Below, piece by piece: positions 17,284 to 26,271 of a stretch of 64,000 nt of DNA. Origin of the DNA: Bacillus_BD sp050389805 (GTDB lineage Bacteria > Bacillota > Bacilli > Bacillales > Cytobacillaceae). Each line of letters opens with the position of its first letter. Within the stretch, counting starts at the first letter, position 1. A model generated the notes under the pieces. That model was not told where the DNA came from and did not search any database. It worked only from the letters and a program-made list of their open reading frames with translations. The stretch is taken from positions 2,542,001 through 2,606,000 of the forward strand of contig NZ_CP130945.1 in the NCBI RefSeq assembly GCF_050389805.1, read 5' to 3'. The position numbers were made by a program, and so were the translations under genes.

Positions 17284-17865
17284 CGTATCTTAGGAAATGG
17301 ACAAGGGACTTGCTCCTTTGATCGTTTTCTAAGTAAGATTAAAAATAAGGGCAATGGGTAGAATGCTATTCCCGTTGCTTCAAATGATATCAATTCATTT
17401 AGTGGTTTTTATTAGATGGATTTATATAATGCAAGCAATCCAAATAATACGGCCCCCAGCAAGATAGATCACGGCTGTCAAATTTTTTCAATGAAAAAGT
17501 TAATCAAGGAGACTAACACTAACATAATGGCTAAAGTAAAAAAGCTTTTTTTCTTATCATGCTAATCTTCCTTTTATTTTACTCACTTATTAAATCGGAT
17601 AGGTAAGCAAAAAGGGGATTAATGAACATTTTTTCCTAAGCCTTCAACAAGCCACTTTTGAAATAAACATGGATGTCCTTTCTTTTATTATACAACTTTT
17701 ACCCCCTCTTCTTTGTGAAAAAAGTGAAATGTTGGTAACAAATCCATTAAATATTCGAATAAGTAATAATCTTTAAAAAAACCATGCTCTCTATAATTTT
17801 TTCTAGTATAATTGTAAGAAAACGATGATTATTGATGCGAACAATAGAGAAGTGGGGGATTTTTC
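17284..17865. other. Gene-free 580 bp with a possible decayed small membrane gene
   Basis: No open gene is seen. On the minus strand at about 17560-17400 two short overlapping frames read KKKSFFTLAIMLVLVSLINFF-like and then AVIYLAGG.IIWIACII-like hydrophobic segments, broken by a stop and a frame change. This could be a dead small membrane protein gene. The last 120 bp hold the promoter of the regulator, with a plausible -10 TATAAT-like TATAAT/TAGTATAAT around 17804-17812. Confidence 0.35.
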
Positions 17866-19752
17866 ATGATCATCCATTCATCAGGAAAAACGTATAATCA
17901 TGAGGTGGATATTCATAATCGTCAAATCAAAACTCCAGCGACAGCTATTGGGATCCTAAGGGAAATTCTCGTTTCAAATATTGGACAAGAACGATTAAAA
18001 GGATTTCTTATCCGATTTGGTAGGGAAATGGGTGTGTATGATGCAGAACAAGCTTTGAATGAAAACTTTTCACCAGAAGAATTGTTCAAACAAGGACCGA
18101 TCTATCATTGTATGAATGGACAAATTTCAGGTGCCGTGTACGACGGTCGTGTTGAAATCGATGATTATGATCAGATTATCTCCTTAACCGGATCTGGGAC
18201 TTGGGAAAATTCATACGAGGCGATGGAGCATCTTAAAAGGTTTGGCATTTCCGAGTATCCCGTTTGTCATACCCTTATTGGCTATGCAAGTGGCTTCATG
18301 TCAACTATAAGTGGAAAGCAAGTATTAGCGAAAGAAGTGTCCTGTATTGGCATGGGAGATTCAGAGTGCCGCTGGGTCTTGAAGACTGAACATGAATGGG
18401 ACGATGAACTAAAGGGCGGACTTCATTATTACCATGAACAACCAATCGTCGAAGAACTGCAGTATACGTATGAACAATTGCTTCAACAAAAAAATACGGT
18501 GACAAGATTAATGGAGTTTCAAAAGGTTTTAACAGAAGAGATCGCCAATGGGAGTAATTTACAAACGATTATTGACATGGTGTATCGTTTAATTGATATT
18601 CCTATACTCATTCATGACATTGACCTTCGAAACATCGCTTACTCAGGTCTATCTCAGGATAAGTTTCATCAGATTCAAGATGAAATGAATCATTATATGA
18701 AAGAAAATAGCGGAATCTTCCCTCAAACCCGAAAAGAGAAGGTTCAACTGCCTTTTCGCAAAAAGACTATCCAAATGGAGAATAGGGTACACTTTATTGT
18801 TCCGATCCTTATTGAAAAAGAAGTGTTTGGATATTGCACATTTCTATATCATGAAATCGATCCTGTTAATCACGAAGACGATTATTTTCTATTAGCACGA
18901 ATTGCAAATGCAGCTTCTTTGCTCCTACTAAATGAGAAAGCTCGATTTGAATCGTTTGCAAGAATGAAGGGGGTATTTCTTGAGCAGGTTTTAAACGGAA
19001 CAATTACTTCACGAAAAGAAATGATTGCTAAAGGTAGATATACAGGGGTAAATCTTGAATTACCCTATTATATCGCTATTTTGGAACATAATAATCAGTC
19101 TCTTTCGATGGAGGTTGCATTTCATTTTCAAGAAAAAATCTATGAAACAATCTCTCAATATTTTAAAAGAAACAATCTAAATAGTTTAATCGGACTCTAT
19201 GAAGGAAATATCATTCTTTATATATCGAGAGAAGATACAGAAAAGGTCGACATTCAATCCATTATGCTGGAATTGTACCAAGAATTAAATGCATATTACC
19301 CGGAATTTTCATTTAAACTAGGGATCAGCAATGAAGGAAACAATATAAAGAATTTGAAGCAGCAATATGAGGAGGCAGCGGTTGCATTAAGGCTTAATAC
19401 ATCTCAAAAAGTTGTGCTATTTAAATCTTTGGGAATTGTTGGAATTTTGATTAACTCCAATAATAAGAGCGCCATTAAAATGTTAGCGGACCAAGAACTG
19501 GGACCTTTACTCAATAGAGAAGATCCGAAAATGGAAGAGTTAATGAAAACATTATATCTATTCTTGCTAAATGGAGGAAAGCTTGAACAAACTCTTACAG
19601 ATCTTTCGATTTCCATGAGTGGTCTTTTGTATCGAATTAAAAAGATTGAAAGCCTCATTGATAAAGATCTTCGTAACCCTACAGATGCGTACCAATTATT
19701 ACTTTTAATCGAATCTTTGATTGCCTTGGGTGAATTACATCTAACCCATTAA
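17866..19752 (+). CDS. XylR_N - V4R - PucR-type regulator of aromatic catabolism
   Basis: This 628-residue protein has an unusual domain order. Residues 10-90 resemble XylR_N, the aromatic-sensing domain of XylR/DmpR. Residues about 130-185 form a V4R domain (CHTLIGYASGFMS, then SCIGMGDSECRW with Cys residues). Residues 195-235 are a coiled linker, then a GAF-like part and a CdaR/GGDEF-like part. The C-terminus (about 560-625; LEQTLTDLSISMSGLLYRIKKIESL) is a PucR helix-turn-helix. In proteobacteria XylR_N-V4R is joined to a sigma-54 AAA+ domain; here it drives a sigma-54-independent output. It sits just ahead of the meta-cleavage genes and probably activates them on binding an aromatic compound. 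Confidence 0.88.
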   Translation: MIIHSSGKTYNHEVDIHNRQIKTPATAIGILREILVSNIGQERLKGFLIRFGREMGVYDAEQALNENFSPEELFKQGPIYHCMNGQISGAVYDGRVEIDDYDQIISLTGSGTWENSYEAMEHLKRFGISEYPVCHTLIGYASGFMSTISGKQVLAKEVSCIGMGDSECRWVLKTEHEWDDELKGGLHYYHEQPIVEELQYTYEQLLQQKNTVTRLMEFQKVLTEEIANGSNLQTIIDMVYRLIDIPILIHDIDLRNIAYSGLSQDKFHQIQDEMNHYMKENSGIFPQTRKEKVQLPFRKKTIQMENRVHFIVPILIEKEVFGYCTFLYHEIDPVNHEDDYFLLARIANAASLLLLNEKARFESFARMKGVFLEQVLNGTITSRKEMIAKGRYTGVNLELPYYIAILEHNNQSLSMEVAFHFQEKIYETISQYFKRNNLNSLIGLYEGNIILYISREDTEKVDIQSIMLELYQELNAYYPEFSFKLGISNEGNNIKNLKQQYEEAAVALRLNTSQKVVLFKSLGIVGILINSNNKSAIKMLADQELGPLLNREDPKMEELMKTLYLFLLNGGKLEQTLTDLSISMSGLLYRIKKIESLIDKDLRNPTDAYQLLLLIESLIALGELHLTH

Positions 19753-19782
19753 AAAAACATGGATTACTCCCGTGTTTTTTTA
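19751..19782 (+). terminator. Terminator after the XylR_N/PucR regulator
   Basis: AAAAAACATGG and CCCGTGTTTTTTT pair around ATTACT and end in a T run directly after the stop. Confidence 0.8.
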
Positions 19783-19857
19783 ATTTTGATACAGATCTCA
19801 TTTCTGTACCATAAAAAATTTACTAAAAAGAGTAATAATTTAGTAGGTTTTTGTTGT

Positions 19858-19941
19858 GTTCTAATTATTCAGAATTATATATCATTTAATTAGAACCAAA
19901 GATCATCAAAACTCTCGCTATATTAATTGAAAGCGAATTCA
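19858..19941 (+). promoter_or_regulatory. Inverted repeat and cre-like site upstream of the hydrolase
   Basis: GTTCTAATT (19858-19866) is matched by its complement AATTAGAAC (19888-19896), arms 21 bases apart, a fit for a dimeric activator site. TGAAAGCGAATTCA (19928-19941) resembles a CcpA cre. The PucR-type regulator just upstream is the obvious candidate to bind the inverted repeat. Confidence 0.45.
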
Positions 19942-19975
19942 AATCAAATGAGAGGTTCAAGAAAGGGGTTTTACA

Positions 19976-20824
19976 ATGGGATCATATGAAACGAAAAAAA
20001 TCAATACTGGAAACTACAATACATTTTTCTGTGAAGGCGGGGAATCAAACTCCGAAACGATTATTTTTCTTCACGGTTCAGGACCAGGAGCGAATTCAGA
20101 AACAAACTGGCGTAATATTCTACCTGCATTAAAGGATCGCTATCACGTCATCGCACCTGATTATCACGGATTTGGTAATTCAGATCACCCTGAAACACCT
20201 CCAAAGAGTTTTTGGGAGTGGACACAATGCCGAGTTGAGCAAATACTGGAATTAATGGATTATTTAAAAATCGAAAAGGCAAAGCTGGTAGGAAACTCAA
20301 TGGGTGGCGCCATTTCATTGAACTTGTTGATGACAGCACCCGAACGATTTGAAAAAGTCCTTTTAATGGGAAGTGGTGGTGGAGAAGCAGCTCCTACTCC
20401 TGAAATTGTAAGAATGGTAGGATTTTATAAAAACCCAACGTATACAGCATTAAAGAATTTAACGACTTGGTTTGTTTATGACTTAAAGAGTATAGAAGGA
20501 GAACTAGAAGCGGTTCTAAAAGAACGTTATGAAAACGTCATGCGCCCTGAAATTAGAAATTCCTACATCAATAATGCATTCCCAATGATGCCAGGGGAGG
20601 GTGTGATTCCTCCGAGTGCTTTAAGACAAATGACACAACCAATTCTACTCCTACATGGTGTTGAAGATCGATTTGTGGCAAAAGAAAGCAGTTTATCGTT
20701 GCTGCAACATCTGCCAAATGCCCAACTGCATTTAATCAAAGGCTGTGGTCACTGGATTCAAATCGAAAAGCGTGAAATATTCTTGAATCTATTAACCCAG
20801 TTTTTCGAAGGTAAATTAGATTAA
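19976..20824 (+). CDS. Alpha/beta hydrolase of the meta-cleavage (C-C hydrolase) type
   Basis: This 282-residue hydrolase would split the ring-opened dienoate. Visible are the oxyanion loop LHGSGPGANSETNW (residues 32-45), the nucleophile GNSMGG (Ser 108), the Asp in LHGVEDRFV and the His in GCGHWIQIEK. The GSGPGA loop and ending match BphD/XylF/MhpC/HsaD enzymes more than esterases. Length is usual for the group. The ribosome site AAAGGGG precedes ATG. It pairs with the extradiol dioxygenase 1.9 kb downstream in the same direction. Confidence 0.9.
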   Translation: MGSYETKKINTGNYNTFFCEGGESNSETIIFLHGSGPGANSETNWRNILPALKDRYHVIAPDYHGFGNSDHPETPPKSFWEWTQCRVEQILELMDYLKIEKAKLVGNSMGGAISLNLLMTAPERFEKVLLMGSGGGEAAPTPEIVRMVGFYKNPTYTALKNLTTWFVYDLKSIEGELEAVLKERYENVMRPEIRNSYINNAFPMMPGEGVIPPSALRQMTQPILLLHGVEDRFVAKESSLSLLQHLPNAQLHLIKGCGHWIQIEKREIFLNLLTQFFEGKLD

Positions 20825-20840
20825 TAATGTAAAAATAGTT

Positions 20841-20870
20841 ATATGCCAGGTAGTATTATACTTGGCATAT
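20841..20870 (+). terminator. Hairpin after the C-C hydrolase
   Basis: ATATGCCAGG and CTTGGCATAT form a near-perfect stem over a 10-base loop. No T run follows, so it may be a weak terminator or an mRNA-end stabiliser within the operon. Confidence 0.5.
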
Positions 20871-20883
20871 ATTTCAGATAAAT

Positions 20884-20901
20884 ATTTTGAATATTCAAAA
20901 T
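20884..20901 (+). promoter_or_regulatory. Perfect 18-bp palindrome before the monooxygenase
   Basis: ATTTTGAATATTCAAAAT is its own complement and lies directly ahead of the GGGGG ribosome site at about 20904. A repressor bound here would block both transcription and translation of the monooxygenase gene. Confidence 0.5.
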
Positions 20902-20915
20902 AAGGGGGATTTACG

Positions 20916-22097
20916 ATGTCAAGAGAATTATTAAAAGAAGAAAATACAACAGTTGAAGAGCTGCTAGCTGGGGCTGAAAGAGTTGGTAAGCTTGCGGAAC
21001 AGGAAATGGTAGAAGCAGATCAAAATCGGACAGTATCTAAAAATGTTGTCAATTTAATTAAAGAAACCCAAATCTCACGAATCTTACTTCCGAAAAAATA
21101 TGGCGGTCCTCAAGTTGATCTAAAAACATTTGCTCATATTATTCGAAAGGTTTCTTATCATAATATCTCAGCTGGTTGGTTGACATATCTCTACCCGCTT
21201 CATAATTCGCTCCCATCTTATCTACCGGAAAAAGGAATGGACGAAATTGCGACGTCCGAAGGATTAGTCGTTGACGTCTTTGCCCCAGTAGGAAAAGCAG
21301 AGAGGGATGGCGATGGTTACCGCATTTCAGGAAAATGGCATTTTGCTAGTGGTGTCTTGCATAGTGAATGGATTGGTCTAGGAGTTATCATGGAAATGCC
21401 AGATGGCATAGGACCTGAGTTTTGTATGCCGATCATGAGAACTTCTGAAGTAGAGATTTTAAATAATTGGGATACCTTTGGTTTAAGAGGTTCAGGAAGT
21501 AACTCAGTCGTAGTTGACAATGTGTATGTACCGATTGAGCGAATCCTACGACTAGATAAGGTTGCAGTCGAAATGAAACGTCCACCGTTTGACCATTATG
21601 ACAAGGATTATCCATTTTACCATAAACCATTTTTCTCAACTTTCTATCTGGGTTTCCAGAATATCGCTCTTGGTGGAGCGAAACGTCTGTTAAAAGAATT
21701 TAAAGAACGAACTGAAAAACGAATTCGTCTTGACGGAACTCCTGAAAAAGAATCTCCGCGCAGCCAGAGAGTGCTTGCAGAGCTAACGATGAAGTATAAA
21801 CAAGCAGAGTTACTGGTCGACCATTATATTGATTTATTGGAAAACTATGATGAAAATAACCCGACCTCTGCTGAGGAATTTTTTTCCATCCGTGCAACAG
21901 CGATCAAACATTGTACAGAAATTGCCAATCGAATTCTGTTAACCTTAGGGGGAGCAGCCCTTTCTAAGGGTGACATCGTAGAAATAATGACGAGAGATAT
22001 TTTAGCAGTCGCAACACATATCACAGCATTGTATGAAGATTCGGTTGCAGATTACGGTAAAAATCTCTTTGGTTATGAAACAACACGAAATGGTTAA
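20916..22097 (+). CDS. Acyl-CoA-dehydrogenase-like flavin-dependent monooxygenase
   Basis: This 393-residue protein has the acyl-CoA dehydrogenase fold of two-component monooxygenases such as HsaA, DszC and p-hydroxyphenylacetate hydroxylase C2. Landmarks are ILLPKKYGGPQVDLKTFAHIIRK at the N-terminus, GYRISGKWHFASGV and DTFGLRGSGSNSVVVDNVYVP in the middle beta domain and a helical C-terminus with RILLTLGGAALSKGD. The ACAD catalytic Glu is not evident. It would hydroxylate a phenol to a catechol using reduced flavin. The required flavin reductase gene is not in the window. Confidence 0.85.
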   Translation: MSRELLKEENTTVEELLAGAERVGKLAEQEMVEADQNRTVSKNVVNLIKETQISRILLPKKYGGPQVDLKTFAHIIRKVSYHNISAGWLTYLYPLHNSLPSYLPEKGMDEIATSEGLVVDVFAPVGKAERDGDGYRISGKWHFASGVLHSEWIGLGVIMEMPDGIGPEFCMPIMRTSEVEILNNWDTFGLRGSGSNSVVVDNVYVPIERILRLDKVAVEMKRPPFDHYDKDYPFYHKPFFSTFYLGFQNIALGGAKRLLKEFKERTEKRIRLDGTPEKESPRSQRVLAELTMKYKQAELLVDHYIDLLENYDENNPTSAEEFFSIRATAIKHCTEIANRILLTLGGAALSKGDIVEIMTRDILAVATHITALYEDSVADYGKNLFGYETTRNG

Positions 22098-22347
22098 TGA
22101 ATAAAAGTTGCACTCAGTTTAAAATTTTTCCTCATTCAATCATGAAACGATAAAATCACCAATTAGGAGATTTAAATAATAATAGGGGAATCGCTTCTTA
22201 TATTTATAGTTGTAGTTTTTGTTCTAAATAGGACAGTCGATTGAAGTATAGTAAACAGGAACGAAGACGGTATGGAAAAGAGTCATTATGTCTGATCATT
22301 TAAGCGTACTTTTTTATTCAATAAAATAAATTGTTAGGTGAATGAAG

Positions 22348-22677
22348 ATGACTTTTACAAAGGTATGTACATTAATCGATATTCCAGAAGATAGGGGATT
22401 AAATGTAAAGGATGGAGACTTAAGTGTAGCTGTCTTCAAAATAGGCAGAGAAGTATATGCAACTCAGGATCTTTGTTCACATGGGCTCTGGTCACTATCA
22501 GAAATTGGATACTTGGAAGGAGACCGGATTGTATGCTCCTTGCATATGGGGAAATTTTGTGTTCAATCAGGAAGAGTTAAATCATTACCACCTCGTCAGC
22601 CGCTGAAAACATACCCGACTCTTATTAAAGGGGAAGACGTTTATATCGATTTTGATGGAGTGCTCATTGGGGAATAA
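22348..22677 (+). CDS. Rieske-type [2Fe-2S] ferredoxin
   Basis: This 109-residue protein carries the Rieske cluster: Cys43-x-His45 and Cys63-x2-His66 (in LCSHG and VCSLHMGKF). It resembles ferredoxins of aromatic dioxygenases (BphF/NagAb type). It would pass electrons to an oxygenase. Its oxygenase partner is not obvious: no Rieske alpha subunit is in the window. I choose ATG 22348, 7 bases after TAGGTG; ATG 22342 is too close. The dioxygenase gene follows after 32 bp, so they are cotranscribed. Confidence 0.9.
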   Translation: MTFTKVCTLIDIPEDRGLNVKDGDLSVAVFKIGREVYATQDLCSHGLWSLSEIGYLEGDRIVCSLHMGKFCVQSGRVKSLPPRQPLKTYPTLIKGEDVYIDFDGVLIGE

Positions 22678-22709
22678 GTAGAAAAAATAATTAAAAGGAG
22701 GATATTAAA

Positions 22710-23594
22710 ATGACGATTAAACAATTAGGTTATCTAGGTTTTTCCGTAAAAGATGTTCCTGCATGGCGTAAACTATTAACGAGTGGGCTGGGATTAGAAG
22801 AAGTAGAAAGTAAACATGAAACGGCTCTATTTCGTTTAGATTCTAGAGCATGGAGAATCTCGGTGGATTATGGTGAAGAAGATGATGTTACTTTTGCAGG
22901 TTTTGAAGTTGCGAACGCTCAAAGTTTTGAAAGATTGACGAAGAAGTTAATCAATGCAGGTGTGGAAGTAAAGACAGGTGATGTAGAACTAGCAAAACGA
23001 CGCGGGGTTCTTGATATCATCTCGTTAACAGATCCGTATGGGTTACCACTTGAAATCTACTATGGCGCAACTGAAGCTTTCAATAAGCCATTTGTATCAC
23101 CAACAGGTGTTTCAGGTTTCCTTACAGATGAACAAGGAATTGGACATATCGTGCGAAACGTACCAGATGTTCAGGAGGCTATGACTTTTTATACGGAACT
23201 ATTAGATTTCAAATTATCCGACATTATTGAAATGAGTGTTGGACCTGATATCGTGATCCCGATTTATTTCTTCCACTGTAACGGACGCCATCATACGCTC
23301 GCCCTTGCAAGTATGCCAATGCCGAAGCGGATTCAACATTTCATGTTTGAAGTGAAATCACTAGATGATGTGGGGCATGCTTACGATCGTCTTGATAATG
23401 AGGATTTAATTACGTTAACACTTGGAAAACACAGCAATGATCATATGATTTCCTTTTATGCGATGACACCATCTGGAATAGAAGTTGAGTATGGGTGGGA
23501 CGGAAGACCGGTTGATGATGATTGGACAGTAGCAAGACATGATACGATCAGTGCATGGGGCCATAAGCCGGTCAAACAAACGCTACAAGTGTAA
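22710..23594 (+). CDS. Type I extradiol dioxygenase (BphC/HsaC-like)
   Basis: This 294-residue two-domain VOC protein cleaves catechols in the meta position. The iron ligands fall at His146 (GIGHIV), His210 (RIQHFMFEV) and Glu260 (GIEVEYGWDG), the same numbers as classic BphC enzymes. The second-shell residues HHTLAL (195) and NDHMISFY (about 244) are also in place. AAGGAGG precedes ATG. With the hydrolase and monooxygenase it makes a hydroxylase-dioxygenase-hydrolase chain as in biphenyl, phenylpropionate or steroid ring degradation. The C-terminal HDTISAWGHKP is family-typical. Confidence 0.93.
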   Translation: MTIKQLGYLGFSVKDVPAWRKLLTSGLGLEEVESKHETALFRLDSRAWRISVDYGEEDDVTFAGFEVANAQSFERLTKKLINAGVEVKTGDVELAKRRGVLDIISLTDPYGLPLEIYYGATEAFNKPFVSPTGVSGFLTDEQGIGHIVRNVPDVQEAMTFYTELLDFKLSDIIEMSVGPDIVIPIYFFHCNGRHHTLALASMPMPKRIQHFMFEVKSLDDVGHAYDRLDNEDLITLTLGKHSNDHMISFYAMTPSGIEVEYGWDGRPVDDDWTVARHDTISAWGHKPVKQTLQV

Positions 23595-23885
23595 CTTCCT
23601 TCAGCAAGTGTTTTTGTACCGAAGGCTTGCAACAGGTACAGAAGTCCCTAACGATTATATGTGGCAAGATGAATGCAAGATTTTATCTATTCAGGGGGTC
23701 CAACCCCCGGCTGTCTCGGATTTTTTGAAGGAAATGTTTTGAGGAAGCTCAGAGATTGTATACAGACTAAAATTCGACTAGCGCATTTGATTGTAGATAA
23801 ATAGCGAGGTCGCGCATGAATGCCTTCATTTTTTATGCGGCCTCGTTTCTCGTTTTATACACTTTTTATGAAAAAGAGGATCAAT
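23595..23885. other. Gene-free spacer before the MFS remnant
   Basis: After the dioxygenase stop, a frame without a good start (to 23742) reads YRRLATGTEVPND...QPPAVSDFLKEMF; it could be a leftover gene end but I do not recognise it. The remainder is AT-rich with an AGAGGAT ribosome site at 23875-23881 for the next gene. Confidence 0.3.
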
Positions 23886-25082
23886 ATGAATACTCAATTA
23901 ATATGGAATCGAAACTTTTTCATGGTATGGATGAGTACCTTTTTATTATTTACTGTTTTTTATTCCTTGCTTACATCGATGCCAATTTATGTGACGGATG
24001 CATTAGGGGGCGGAGGGAATGAAAGTGGTCTAGTCATCTCTATCTTTATCATCGCATCCGTTTTATTTCGTTTATTTTGGGAAGATGGCTGGATCAATAC
24101 GGCAAGAAACAGGCTCTTGTTTTATCCTTGCTTTTATTTCTTGTTTCCAGCTTCCTATACGTCATTGTATAAAATTTTATTGGGCTCTTTCTATTACATT
24201 TTCTTCATGGCGTATCTTTTGGAATTGCTTCGACTGCAACAGAAGCCATCGCTGCTGAGATCCTTCCGGCAAACAAAAAAGGGGAAGGGATTGGCTATTA
24301 TGCACTTTCCTATAATACGGCCATGTTTGTTGGTCCCTTTCTTGGGTTAACGATGATTAATCAATTCAACTATGTTGTCTATTTTATCTTTTTAGCTAGT
24401 CTATCTTGTCTGTCACTCTTTTTCTCCAGCACGGTTAAACTCAATCAGATGCTGCTTGAGAAAAAAAGTGAGCAAGAAAAGTGCTCATATTGGATTAAGA
24501 TGATCGAGCTCAAAGCGGTTCCCGTATCGATTACAGCGATGTTTGTTGCCATTGCGTTTAGTGGTTTTCTTACTTATATTCCCTTATATACCTTTAGTCT
24601 TGAACTGAGTTCAGTGGCGGGTTATTTCTATTATTATTTATGCAACCTCACTAATTTTATTGCGACCGGTTACTGGAAGAATTTTTGACCAGTATAATGA
24701 ACATTACATCATCTATTGTGGAGCTTTTCTTTTTACAGTAGGGTTAATCTGCCTCTGTCTAGCCAATACTGCTGTTGTATTTTTACTATCTGCAGCCATA
24801 ATCGGTGCAGGCTTCAGCAGGTTGAGTCCAAGTCTTCAAGCATTTGCAGTCAAATCAATGACTACTAGAAGAAGTGGTCTAGCGACAGCAACATATCTTA
24901 CTTTCTTTGATATTGGTGTCGGACTTGGGTCTTTTGTGTTAGGAATAATTGTATCAGGTACTAGTTTTTCAATGATGTACTTTTTCTCAGCCATACTGGT
25001 CATATTTTCAGCAATTATTTACTATTATCTTCATCACCGTCAAAAAGTTTCAATCAAAACAAAAGAACACATGAATGCTTAA
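23886..25082 (+). pseudogene. MFS transporter, broken by at least three frameshifts
   Basis: The gene starts well (ATG 23886, AGAGGAT ahead) with MNTQLIWNRNFFMVWMSTFL and a 12-helix MFS layout of about 400 residues. The frame changes near 24078 (after VLFRLF; then GRWLDQYGKKQALVLS continues in another frame), again near 24170-24215 (before GIASTATEAIAAEILPANKK), and again near 24630 (before RPVTGRIFDQYNEHY). All four pieces join into one family sequence, so this is one decayed or misread gene. It follows the meta-cleavage operon and could have imported its substrate. Confidence 0.85.
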
Positions 25083-25132
25083 CATAGGCGGCAGACGTAT
25101 TCCAGTCTGGTTTTAATCTGTCACTCTGCAAA

Positions 25133-25855
25133 TTAAACAATGGTATCCATCTCTACTAAGTCCCTTGGAGTAATAATGGCTAATGGGGTTTCTGTTTTTT
25201 TGCCTGTAGCGGTAATGACAACGGCTTCTAGTCTCCGATTTTTTTGATGATAATCCTCAAAAATTTCTTCAACTTCAAACATATCTGTTTCTCTACCGAC
25301 AAACTCAACGGGCCTCGGTTTGCTAATACCTTCTAAATCTTTCACTAGAACATGATTTAAATGAATCGTTTTATCCGAAAGGTTTTGCGCAAGCCATTGA
25401 ATAATGCTTTCTGCGGTTAACAACCATTTAAAACCTCTTTGGTCATATATCGGAAAAATAGAGTAGGGTTTGTTTTTTATGACACTTAAAACCTCTAATA
25501 GTTTAGTATGTTCATCGTAATACACAACAGGCTTGGATCCAACTAGTAGAGCGTTCTTTGGTTGAAAGACTAACGAAGCAATATTCTCGATCTGTACCAC
25601 TACTTTTTCATGGGGCTCTGCAATATAGAAGCCTTTGCCAATCTTTTCATGAACAATGGAATTTCGTAAACGGGCAAACATCTTTAAATCATGATAATTT
25701 TTTCGAATGATTGAATGCTGCGGAAATCCATTTTTTAGTAGCTCTGAAAATTTGTCGGAATGGGCGCCTTTAATATTCTTCCTTAGCCAACTATGAATCT
25801 GATTAAATGCGATTTCAAATCTCTCAGATAGATTTTTTTCGACTATGCTAGTCAT
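25133..25855 (-). CDS. HEPN-like domain fused to a CBS-domain pair
   Basis: This 240-residue protein starts at ATG 25855 behind TTGGAGG. Residues 1-85 are all-helical and contain LRNSIVH in ARLRNSIVHEK, matching the R-x4-H motif of HEPN domains, many of which are RNases or nucleotide-binding. Residues about 95-240 look like two CBS domains (FQPKNALLVGSKPVV.., then VEFVGRETDMFEVEEIF..AVVITATGKKTETPLAIITPRDLV). CBS pairs bind adenine nucleotides, so a nucleotide-gated HEPN protein is a reasonable inference. It stands alone, with no cognate antitoxin next to it. The HEPN call rests on one motif and helix content. Confidence 0.65.
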   Translation of the reverse strand: MTSIVEKNLSERFEIAFNQIHSWLRKNIKGAHSDKFSELLKNGFPQHSIIRKNYHDLKMFARLRNSIVHEKIGKGFYIAEPHEKVVVQIENIASLVFQPKNALLVGSKPVVYYDEHTKLLEVLSVIKNKPYSIFPIYDQRGFKWLLTAESIIQWLAQNLSDKTIHLNHVLVKDLEGISKPRPVEFVGRETDMFEVEEIFEDYHQKNRRLEAVVITATGKKTETPLAIITPRDLVEMDTIV

Positions 25856-26070
25856 TGTTTTTTCCTCCAAAACCTTTTATCTTCAAAAACAATATAATTA
25901 TAGGGACAAGTTTATTAATGATAATCATATTTTAACAAATGATCGTATACGGAATAAAGTAGAAAAATAGAAGTGATTCTTGTCATTCAATTCCTTGAGC
26001 TTATTCTATGATAAAGAAAAGTTATGGCTTTGCCCCTATAAGTGTAGGAGGTTGGTAGGCAAAAATGATA

Positions 26071-26114
26071 GGGTGACAAACAGCCTCTATTGTATGGAAG
26101 CTATCTGCCACTCT
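26071..26114. repeat. Diverged copy of the GTGACAGGCACC palindrome family
   Basis: GGGTGACAAACAGCCTCTAT and GGAAGCTATCTGCCACTCTA keep the family layout with several mismatches in both arms. It lies in a 400-bp gene-free stretch (25871-26271) that otherwise holds the HEPN-CBS promoter and the terminator at 26223. Confidence 0.5.
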
Positions 26115-26222
26115 ATTTTTATGGTCTTATAAGCAGTGTGTCAGAGGTGCGAATCTTCTGAGACACTTGAATAAAATTCGAAACCTTATCCCGCTCTTAA
26201 TGGGCAATAAGATCCACTAAAA

Positions 26223-26253
26223 AGCAGTAGGGACGGAAAACGACCCTACTGCT
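26223..26253 (-). terminator. Terminator of the aldo/keto reductase gene
   Basis: AGCAGTAGGG and CCCTACTGCT pair perfectly; on the minus strand the stem is followed by TTTTTAG. It lies 18 bases past the minus-strand stop. Confidence 0.85.
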
Positions 26254-26271
26254 AGAAATAGAATTTTTACT

